In this document: positions 1 to 5,485 of the stretch, piece by piece | Numbering within the stretch: position 1 is the first letter of the stretch | How the letters are laid out: each line of letters starts with the position of its first letter | Assembly: GCA_021736565.1 (NCBI GenBank) | Contig: JAIPFO010000177.1 | Location: 1 to 7,518 of the forward strand | Reading direction: 5' to 3' | Origin: Phycisphaerae bacterium | GTDB taxonomy: Bacteria > Planctomycetota > Phycisphaerae > Sedimentisphaerales > SM23-30 | DNA length: 7,518 nucleotides | Program-made: the position numbers and the translations under genes | Notes under the pieces: model-generated | What the model saw: only the letters and a program-made list of their open reading frames with translations | What the model was told of the DNA's origin: nothing | The model's database searches: none

Positions 1-511
1 CGGTTTCGCCGGTTTCCATGGTTGCCGAGACTATCCGGCGGTCGCGCATTTCAACGCCCTTGAGGCAACGCTCGAAAAGAACGGTTACCCCGGCCTCATC
101 GAGCATCTTGAGAAAGAGTGATTCGGCTTGCGAGGGGCGAAAATTACTGATCTTGCCGATCCGGGTGTAGAATTCGCGGGCTAAACCGCCAATGGATTCT
201 TTTTCCCCGACATCGGTCGCGGTCAGCCCGCCGGAGGTCATTCCCCCCACGTGCCGATTGAAGGAGAGCAAGATGGTTTTTTTCCCCATGCGAGCCGCCT
301 GTATCGCGGCGGTTACCCCGGCAGGTGTGCCCCCGTAGACGGCGAGATCGTATTTGAGCTGTTTGGACTTCCCGGGCGTCACTTGTCGATAGTAAGAAGG
401 CCCGGGCAGGTCAGAGGGCTCATTGCACCAGCTTGAAGGCAGCGTAGAACTCAAAAAAACTGCAACCACGCATAGAACGGCCTTACTCAACATCTCTTTG
501 ATAAAATGCAT
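1..511 (-). CDS. FAD-dependent oxidoreductase, exported, N-terminal part (runs off the window)
   Basis: The first 170 residues of a minus-strand gene are visible; the 3' end lies beyond position 1. The ATG at 511 is preceded by AAGGAC (521-526) at a 9-nt spacing. Residues about 8-29 form a basic-then-hydrophobic export signal with no clear lipobox. Residues 54-75 (YDLAVYGGTPAGVTAAIQAA) form the beta-alpha-beta Rossmann fingerprint for FAD, with GGTPAG as a GxGxxG variant. A glycine-rich GGMTSGGLTATDVG stretch follows (residues 89-102). This arrangement is typical of the FAD_oxidored family (Pfam PF12831, often labelled 'FAD-dependent xanthan lyase'), which is abundant and usually exported in planctomycetes. 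The substrate cannot be read from the sequence. A role on sugars or polysaccharide breakdown products is inferred from the neighbouring secreted esterase-like gene. The family call is fairly sure and the function is not. The start lies only 22 nt beyond a terminator, so its promoter is unclear. Confidence 0.87.
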   Translation of the reverse strand, partial: MHFIKEMLSKAVLCVVAVFLSSTLPSSWCNEPSDLPGPSYYRQVTPGKSKQLKYDLAVYGGTPAGVTAAIQAARMGKKTILLSFNRHVGGMTSGGLTATDVGEKESIGGLAREFYTRIGKISNFRPSQAESLFLKMLDEAGVTVLFERCLKGVEMRDRRIVSATMETGET

Positions 512-520
512 CAGTTATTT

Positions 521-526
521 GTCCTT
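521..526 (-). promoter_or_regulatory. Ribosome binding site of the FAD oxidoreductase gene
   Basis: The minus strand reads AAGGAC 9 nt before the ATG at 511. It fixes that start codon over the later in-frame ATG at 493. Confidence 0.7.
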
Positions 527-533
527 AATGGAG

Positions 534-581
534 AAAAAGGGACTGGCCTCTTTTGAGCACAAAAGAAGCCAGTCCCTTTTT
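534..581 (-). terminator. Intrinsic terminator after the SGNH hydrolase gene
   Basis: A perfect 14-bp inverted repeat (arms 534-547 and 568-581, AAAAAGGGACTGGC and its complement) encloses a second short complementary pair (TCTTTT 549-554 with AAAAGA 561-566). On the minus strand the GC-rich stem ends in a run of five T. The A/T tracts at both ends mean it could also stop plus-strand transcripts. It begins 19 nt beyond the SGNH stop codon. A weaker GGGG/CCCC hairpin (583-586 with 597-600) sits between the stop codon and the main stem. Confidence 0.88.
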
Positions 582-600
582 CGGGGTTCTGCGTAGCCCC

Positions 601-1362
601 TTAGCGGGCCATGAGTTCACGAATTTTTGGTTCGATGGCATCCATCCAGATCTGATAGCCTTTTTTGTTCGGATGGAGCAGGTCGGGCATGATCTCCCTG
701 GAGAGGACCTGGTCCTCGGTGAGGAATTTTGGGTTGATGTCCATATAGTGGATCATCTTTCCATCGGCGATCTTTGACGCAATGGCACTGGCGGCGGCAT
801 TCTTTTGACGTTGCGGATCATCGGGCGTTGCGTTTCGGGGGAAGATGGCCAGGAGCAGGATCTTTGTTTTGGGGAGTTTTTCTCTGACCTTGCCGCAGAT
901 CGCGATGATCCCGTCGGCTATTTCCTCGGCGGTGTTGTCATTCGAATTATTTGTACCGATCATGATGACCGCCAGTTTGGGGTTGATCCCATCGAGATTT
1001 CCATTTTCCAGTCGCCAGAGGACATGCTGGGTGCGGTCGCCGCCGAAGCCCATGTTGACCGCATTTCGGGGGGCGTAATATCTGGCCCAGAGTTCCTTAT
1101 CCCAGTGATGTATGATCGAATCGCCGATCATGATCAGATCGACATGACCCTGAGCGAACCGTTGGTTGATACTGTTATGGCGTGGGAGCCACCAGCTTTC
1201 AGCCCATTTAGCTTTTTGGGTTTCAGGGGTAACGGCACTATGTGTTTTAAGGGCGACCTGGGCAAATGCCGTCTCGGCGGCGGTTGGGGTGGAGGTACAA
1301 CCGGAAACGCAAACCAGAACAGCCGCCAGAACCCCCAGGATCACAGTATTTCGAACACGCAT
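601..1362 (-). CDS. SGNH/GDSL hydrolase lipoprotein, PAF-acetylhydrolase-like
   Basis: A protein of 253 residues. The chosen start is the ATG at 1362, because GGAG (1369-1372) lies 6 nt upstream and the next residues form a lipoprotein signal peptide (basic MRVR, hydrophobic core, lipobox VSGC with Cys22). The open frame extends upstream to 1470, but that extension would bury the signal peptide. The catalytic blocks are clear: block I GDSI with nucleophile Ser82; block II around Gly105-Gly108 (MGFGGD); block III GTNN 136-139 with Asn138 for the oxyanion hole; block V DLLH with Asp227 and His230. The overall pattern (MGFGGDRTQHVLWRLENG, then EIMPDLLHPNKKGY) matches PAF-acetylhydrolase beta/gamma-like SGNH enzymes. 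In bacteria these often act as carbohydrate or lipid esterases. It is probably membrane-anchored and periplasmic. Deacylation of polysaccharide is inferred, not shown. A strong terminator follows the gene. Confidence 0.92.
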   Translation of the reverse strand: MRVRNTVILGVLAAVLVCVSGCTSTPTAAETAFAQVALKTHSAVTPETQKAKWAESWWLPRHNSINQRFAQGHVDLIMIGDSIIHHWDKELWARYYAPRNAVNMGFGGDRTQHVLWRLENGNLDGINPKLAVIMIGTNNSNDNTAEEIADGIIAICGKVREKLPKTKILLLAIFPRNATPDDPQRQKNAAASAIASKIADGKMIHYMDINPKFLTEDQVLSREIMPDLLHPNKKGYQIWMDAIEPKIRELMAR

Positions 1363-1535
1363 AAAATTCTCCAAACAAGCCCCCGGGGCACCATTATTAT
1401 TGAAGCCCGTTATCCGTACCTTACGGGATGAACATAAAGACGAGCCAGGCGATCTGACACGGGAGTCCATTACCTATTATTCAATGGGTCATCGATCGAT
1501 TTGAGACGATTAGCGAGGGAATTTCAGCCAGCGTC
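1363..1535 (-). other. Leader/intergenic region upstream of the SGNH gene
   Basis: This 173-nt gap separates the PEP-CTERM gene from the SGNH gene. It contains a GC-rich 11-nt palindrome (GCCCCCGGGGC, 1379-1389) just upstream of the SGNH ribosome binding site. A weak inverted repeat CCCGT/ACGGG is at 1406-1410 and 1423-1427. A marginal minus-strand promoter is possible near 1420-1449 (GTGTCA, 18 nt, TATGTT) but is not convincing. No terminator with a T-run was seen after the upstream gene, so read-through is possible. Confidence 0.4.
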
Positions 1536-2150
1536 TTAGAGTGTTTTTCGTTTTCTTAACCAGCCCACCAGCCCAGCCCCCAGGCCGGCAAGGAGGACGG
1601 CACCCGGTGCGGGAACGACGAAAACCCCGGCATTGACGTTGTCGATGTGGAGCAGGGTGTTTGTCGTGCCGGTTTCGGAAAGCAATCGGAAGGTCAGAAA
1701 CGAGGTGCCCGCATCAAGGTTAATTTCAGGGTCGGGGGTCTGCACGGTCACCCAGTTTCCATAATTTTCACCATTGACCGGCAAGTCTAATCTGATCGTG
1801 TATTGATTCTCACTATAGATCGTTATGGGGGTATTGGAGACCCCTATTTCGACGGTAAAACTATCCTGGCCGCCTGAAATATCGCCAATGAATCGGTAGT
1901 CGAAATTGACGCTGTATTGCCCGGTTACCGGTGCGGTAAATTCTTTTGACAGGGTACTTTCGGTTGACTGAGAGAGGCCAAGACTGACATAGTCATTGAG
2001 TCCGACGCGTTCCCCGGTCCAGAAAACGTTCCCCGTTGTCGACCAGCCCTGGTTGGGATTAAAGGGGTCAGTTTCAAAATCGTTGGTAAACACTGCGAAG
2101 GCGGGCGCCGCCATAATCACAACAATAAGACAAGCGATGTAATTTTTCAC
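1536..2150 (-). CDS. PEP-CTERM-type (VPAP variant) secreted surface protein
   Basis: A protein of 204 residues starting at GTG 2150. This start is chosen because AGGAG (2158-2162) sits 7 nt upstream and the product then begins with a standard signal peptide (MKNYIACLIVVIMAAPAFA, cut likely after Ala19). The frame stays open to 2219, but that extension overlaps the promoter and is rejected. The mature part is rich in Thr, Ser, Asn and aromatic residues, has no cysteines, and looks like a single beta-sandwich or carbohydrate-binding-like domain; no family could be named. Residues 179-204 form a tripartite sorting tail: VPAPG motif, hydrophobic helix (AVLLAGLGAGLVGWL), basic RKRK end. This matches PEP-CTERM signals, with PAP replacing PEP as is common in planctomycetes. 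Processing by an exosortase and export to the cell surface or matrix is therefore expected. The ligand is unknown. Confidence 0.88.
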   Translation of the reverse strand: MKNYIACLIVVIMAAPAFAVFTNDFETDPFNPNQGWSTTGNVFWTGERVGLNDYVSLGLSQSTESTLSKEFTAPVTGQYSVNFDYRFIGDISGGQDSFTVEIGVSNTPITIYSENQYTIRLDLPVNGENYGNWVTVQTPDPEINLDAGTSFLTFRLLSETGTTNTLLHIDNVNAGVFVVPAPGAVLLAGLGAGLVGWLRKRKTL

Positions 2151-2157
2151 AAGTTCT

Positions 2158-2162
2158 CTCCT
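2158..2162 (-). promoter_or_regulatory. Ribosome binding site selecting a GTG start
   Basis: AGGAG on the minus strand lies 7 nt before the GTG at 2150. It decides the start of the PEP-CTERM protein against an upstream ATG at 2180 and a TTG at 2219, neither of which has a comparable site. Confidence 0.8.
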
Positions 2163-2190
2163 AAAATAAAAAGTTATCATCTTATTATTG

Positions 2191-2219
2191 AGAATATCCA
2201 CAAACAGCCCAAAAGTCAA
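2191..2219 (-). promoter_or_regulatory. Sigma-70-type promoter of the PEP-CTERM gene
   Basis: The minus strand has TTGACT (2214-2219) and TATTCT (2191-2196) separated by exactly 17 nt. An A/T-rich stretch just upstream (about 2221-2240) resembles an UP element. The predicted transcription start is near 2184, giving a leader of about 34 nt with the ribosome binding site in place. This is the best promoter match in the window. Confidence 0.72.
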
Positions 2220-2565
2220 CTTTTAAAAATATAAAATTACTTTAGTCCATTCTCGTTCCAGGATATGGGACATAAACAATTATACTGCAATGACTTCCAT
2301 TCATATCCATCTCACTTTTTTTAGATAACAGATACAATAAAACTTGACTTTACGGCATCTATATTTCACACTCTAGCATGGAGAGTACTTTCGTCCTTGT
2401 TAACTTGCGACAGATTTCAGGGGGTAAATCGCAGGGCTGCTGGCATGCATGGCGTCTAGTATTTACAATTTTCGTGCTCATACTCGAACGCGTCCTTTCG
2501 TCATAGTGCACGATAACGTCCTTCCATACAAGGATTTATCGTAGACTAAAGGGGAAAAGTCAACC
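2220..2565. other. Divergent intergenic region
   Basis: No credible gene is present in these 346 nt between the promoter of the minus-strand PEP-CTERM gene and the plus-strand beta-helix gene. For the plus gene no strong promoter stands out. The best candidate is CTGGCA (2440-2445), 18 nt, TACAAT (2464-2469), which would give a leader of about 90 nt. The motif CGTCCTT occurs three times (2392, 2491, 2517) and may be chance. A clear hairpin lies at 2510-2542. Confidence 0.5.
2510..2542 (+). promoter_or_regulatory. Leader hairpin upstream of the beta-helix/dockerin gene
   Basis: ACGATAA (2510-2516) pairs with TTATCGT (2536-2542), and TCCTT (2519-2523) pairs with AAGGA (2530-2534). They are separated by a small 2x1 internal loop and capped by a 6-nt loop. 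That gives 12 base pairs ending 6 nt before the AAAGGGG ribosome binding site (2548-2554). There is no T-run, so it is not a terminator. A role in mRNA stability or translation control is inferred. Confidence 0.5.
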
Positions 2566-4020
2566 ATGGAGAAAAAAATGACAAAAAGAGCATTCGTGAC
2601 CAATTCCCGTTTCAACATGAGTGTATCGGGTAATTATCGCCCTTCAGGGCATATGACGCGGGTATTGAGGGGTCTTTTATCCGGGTTCCTTCCAACGGTT
2701 GTTCTTCTTTTTTTCAGTCTGCCCTGTTATGCCGGTACATTTTATGTCGATGCCAACCGCCCTGATAATAATGGTGATGGCCAGTCGGTTCTCAATGCCA
2801 AACGAACAATTCAGGCGGCGATCGACCTTGCCAGCAATACTGATACGCTGATCATTCTGCCGGGGCTCTATTCGGGAGTCGGGAATTATAACCTCAATCC
2901 CAACGGCAAGAATATCACGATAAGAAGCAGCGATCCGGGAAATATCGCGATCGTTAAGGCCACGGTTATCGACCCGAATGAGGCGGGCCGAGGGTTCATA
3001 TTTGAGACTCTGGAAAATTCAGATTGCCTTCTCAGCGGTCTGACGATCAAACGGGCACGATCGTCCCAGCATGGCGGCGCGATTTATTGCGTCGATAGCA
3101 GTCCAACGATAAAGAACTGTATTATCACGGATAATTCCGCGGGGTTATACGGCGGGGGTCTCTATGGGTACAGGAGCGACATTCAAATACACAACTGCTT
3201 TATTGGTAATAACTTAGCACTATCAGACGGGGCGGGGGTCGCCCTGTTTTCCAGTACGGCCGCCGATCTTACACATTGCATTATTTCGAATAATCAGGCC
3301 ACCGATTTCGGCGGGGGTATTTACTGCTCGCAGAGTGACCTGACGGTTAGAAATTGTACGGTTGTGAACAACAGCACCAAGAACGCGATAGACTCATTTG
3401 GAGGGGGGCTCTTTTCGTATGACCATAGTCATGTGTCCATCAAAAACAGCATTTTATGGGCCAATCAAGCGAAATCGGGGTTGGGTGACGCGTTGGCCCT
3501 GATCTACCAGAGTACGGCATCGGTTGACCATAGTGATGTTCAGGATGGATTGGCAGGGACCTTTACCGGCGACGGTTGCGTTCTGAATTGGAGTCCATCA
3601 ACCAATCTGGACAGTCCACCGTCCTTTGGGCTGTTTGACCCGGATGGGGATGCTGATATGTGGGATTTTCACCTGAAGAGCACCGTCGGCCGATGGGATC
3701 CGGTGGCAAATGCGTGGCGTACGGATAATATCAACAGTAGCTGTATTGACGCGGGTGACAGGAGTTCGGACTGGGGTGAGGAGTCATGGCCCCATGGCAG
3801 GCGCATCAATCTTGGGGCGTATGGCGGTACGGTTGAGGCGAGCCGTCATGGTAACCCGGCCGATTTTGATGTTAACGGCCGTGTGGATAGCCTGGACCTG
3901 GCAGCGTTGGCCAATCAATGGACGGGGTCCGACAATGCCATTGTTGATTTGAATAATGACGGTGTTGTTAATTTAAAAGACTATACCGTCCTTGTTGAAA
4001 ACTGGCTGTGGAGCGAATAG
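2566..4020 (+). CDS. Secreted right-handed parallel beta-helix protein with C-terminal dockerin-like domain
   Basis: A protein of 484 residues. The ATG at 2566 has AAAGGGG 11 nt upstream. The in-frame ATG at 2578 has GGAG 6 nt upstream and is equally plausible; ATG 2653 (residue 30) is where the classical signal peptide begins (hydrophobic to about Ala56, cut before GTFYVDA). Residues about 154-330 carry five tandem coils with a GGGxY/F turn followed by a strand of the type IxNCxIxxNxA (near 182, 208, 235, 261 and 292, spaced 26-31 residues). This is the hallmark of polymorphic-outer-membrane/parallel beta-helix folds. CIDAGDRSS and GRRINLGAYGGT (393-421) match a conserved tail seen in many planctomycete beta-helix proteins. 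Residues 433-444 and 461-472 are two EF-hand-like calcium loops (DxDxN...D and DxNxD...D) with trailing helices, as in dockerin type I. The likely role is polysaccharide binding or cleavage at the surface. No lyase catalytic residues could be assigned. Confidence 0.9.
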   Translation: MEKKMTKRAFVTNSRFNMSVSGNYRPSGHMTRVLRGLLSGFLPTVVLLFFSLPCYAGTFYVDANRPDNNGDGQSVLNAKRTIQAAIDLASNTDTLIILPGLYSGVGNYNLNPNGKNITIRSSDPGNIAIVKATVIDPNEAGRGFIFETLENSDCLLSGLTIKRARSSQHGGAIYCVDSSPTIKNCIITDNSAGLYGGGLYGYRSDIQIHNCFIGNNLALSDGAGVALFSSTAADLTHCIISNNQATDFGGGIYCSQSDLTVRNCTVVNNSTKNAIDSFGGGLFSYDHSHVSIKNSILWANQAKSGLGDALALIYQSTASVDHSDVQDGLAGTFTGDGCVLNWSPSTNLDSPPSFGLFDPDGDADMWDFHLKSTVGRWDPVANAWRTDNINSSCIDAGDRSSDWGEESWPHGRRINLGAYGGTVEASRHGNPADFDVNGRVDSLDLAALANQWTGSDNAIVDLNNDGVVNLKDYTVLVENWLWSE

Positions 4021-4105
4021 ACCGCTGGCGTCATTAAGATCAGATCTGGCGTGGAGGGGCCCGACCTGGCGACCAGGCCAAAGCCAGCTTTTGACCTGGG
4101 GGATG
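4021..4105. other. Convergent intergenic gap with weak hairpin
   Basis: These 85 nt lie between two convergent stop codons. CTGGC (4066-4070) can pair with GCCAG (4083-4087), followed by CTTTTG. That would be at best a weak terminator for the plus-strand gene. A tighter alternative, CCTGG-CGA-CCAGG (4065-4077), competes with it. The hexamer CTGGCG occurs at 4025, 4046 and 4066. No good terminator for der was found. Confidence 0.35.
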
Positions 4106-5452
4106 CTACTCCTGGTAGTCTTCGTCGTGCCGGTCTTTTCTACCCCGGAGGAACAGTCGGATGGGGATTTCGGAGTAAGGGAGGAGGTCGCGGAGGCGGT
4201 TGATCAGGAAGCGTTGATAATTTTCGTCGATGTAGTCCGGCTTGTTGACGAATAAGAGCAGGGTTGGTGGATTGATGGCGACCTGGGTGGCGTAGTAAAT
4301 TCTGGGGAGCCCGATCTTTTTCCTGGCGGAGGGTGCCCGCTCGGCGGTGATGGACTGGATCGCCTTGTTGAGTTGGCCGGTGGTGACTTTAAAGTTGGAT
4401 TGTTTATACATGTGGATCGCCAGGTCGACCAGGGACTGGATGTTCTTGCCCTCGGTCGCGGTGATAAAGCAGATGGGGGCATAACTCAGGCCGGGCAGCA
4501 TCTTATCGATGTATTCTTCGTAATCATCGGTGACCGCGATATCCTTTGCCAGGTCCCATTTATTTATGACCAGGATGCAGGGCTTATATTCTTCGACGAT
4601 GAAATTCGCCAGTTTTTTATCCACTTGTGAAATATCGGCGGAGGCATCGATAAACATCAAGACAACATCGGCTCGTCGGATCGAACGGATCGAACGGGCA
4701 TAGCTGTAAAACTCAATGCCATTCTGGTCGTCCATCTTGCCTCTTTTACGGAGGCCGGCGGTATCAATCGCCATAAACGTTCGACCATCCTGCACAAACT
4801 TCACATCGACTGAATCGCGTGTTGTACCGGGCACTTCACTGACGATGACTCGTTCTTCACCGGCGAGGCTGTTGATGAATGTACTTTTACCGACATTGCG
4901 TTTGCCGACGACGGCCAGCTTCATGACCTCCTCGGGCGGTCGGGTGGTATCCATGCCCTCGAGTTCATGCAGTACGCGCTCGACGAGATCCTGACGATTG
5001 CGTCCATGTTCGGCGGAAACACAAATCGGCTCGCCATAGCCCAGGGCGTAAAATTCTCCAACATGGTTCTCCAACTCGGGCGAGTCGGCTTTGTTGGCGA
5101 CCAGCAGGACCCTTAACTTTCGCTTTCGCAAGAGTTCGGCGACCTTGATATCCAGGGGCATGAGTCCTTCTCGCACATCGACGACAAAAAGGACGATATC
5201 GGCCTGCTCGATGGCCAGGGCGATCTGTGCCTCGACATGCTCGGTGAGATTGTCGTGGTCTTCAATGCCGAATCCGCCGGTATCGACCATCTCGAAAAAC
5301 TGGTTGTCCAGCTCGATGACCGCACTGACCCGGTCGCGGGTGACCCCGGCGGTATCTTCGACGATACTGACCCGTCGTTTGGCCAGGGAATTGAGCAAGC
5401 TGCTCTTGCCGACATTCGGTCGTCCTACTACTGCTACTATTGGTAATGCCAT
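4106..5452 (-). CDS. der: Ribosome-associated GTPase Der (EngA)
   Basis: A protein of 448 residues, normal for the family. It is an essential GTPase with two tandem G domains that acts in assembly of the 50S ribosomal subunit. Domain 1: P-loop GRPNVGKS (10-17), switch Thr38 in GVTRDR, DTGG (57-60), NKAD (120-123), SAE (146-148). Domain 2: P-loop GKRNVGKS (183-190), GTTRD (209-213), DTAG (230-233), NKWD (297-300). The C-terminal KH-like domain runs from about residue 352 to 440 (NPPTLLLFVNKPDYI, RLRDLLPYSEIPIRLFLRGR). All G motifs are intact. The second P-loop carries Lys-Arg where Arg-Pro is usual, which does not touch the catalytic Lys-Ser. The ATG at 5452 has only a weak purine-rich site upstream (GAGAA). 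It lies 28 nt after the tyrS stop, so translation may depend on cotranscription with tyrS. Confidence 0.98.
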   Translation of the reverse strand: MALPIVAVVGRPNVGKSSLLNSLAKRRVSIVEDTAGVTRDRVSAVIELDNQFFEMVDTGGFGIEDHDNLTEHVEAQIALAIEQADIVLFVVDVREGLMPLDIKVAELLRKRKLRVLLVANKADSPELENHVGEFYALGYGEPICVSAEHGRNRQDLVERVLHELEGMDTTRPPEEVMKLAVVGKRNVGKSTFINSLAGEERVIVSEVPGTTRDSVDVKFVQDGRTFMAIDTAGLRKRGKMDDQNGIEFYSYARSIRSIRRADVVLMFIDASADISQVDKKLANFIVEEYKPCILVINKWDLAKDIAVTDDYEEYIDKMLPGLSYAPICFITATEGKNIQSLVDLAIHMYKQSNFKVTTGQLNKAIQSITAERAPSARKKIGLPRIYYATQVAINPPTLLLFVNKPDYIDENYQRFLINRLRDLLPYSEIPIRLFLRGRKDRHDEDYQE

Positions 5453-5468
5453 TTTATTTCTCGTTTAC

Positions 5469-5485
5469 ATTGACTTCTCGTCAAT
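5469..5485 (-). repeat. Small inverted repeat spanning the tyrS stop codon
   Basis: ATTGAC (5469-5474) and GTCAAT (5480-5485) form a perfect 6-bp inverted repeat with a 5-nt loop. The tyrS TGA stop (5481-5483) lies inside the stem. It is too weak and lacks a T-run, so it is not a terminator. It may affect coupling to der. Confidence 0.45.

Noticed and set aside
805..1431. 208-residue plus-strand open frame
   Set aside because: It lies antisense to the SGNH hydrolase, whose catalytic motifs are intact. It has no ribosome binding site or recognisable domain and is low-complexity at the end.
1363..1470. 36-residue N-terminal extension of the SGNH protein
   Set aside because: It would bury the lipoprotein signal peptide, and the ATG at 1362 has its own well-spaced GGAG site.
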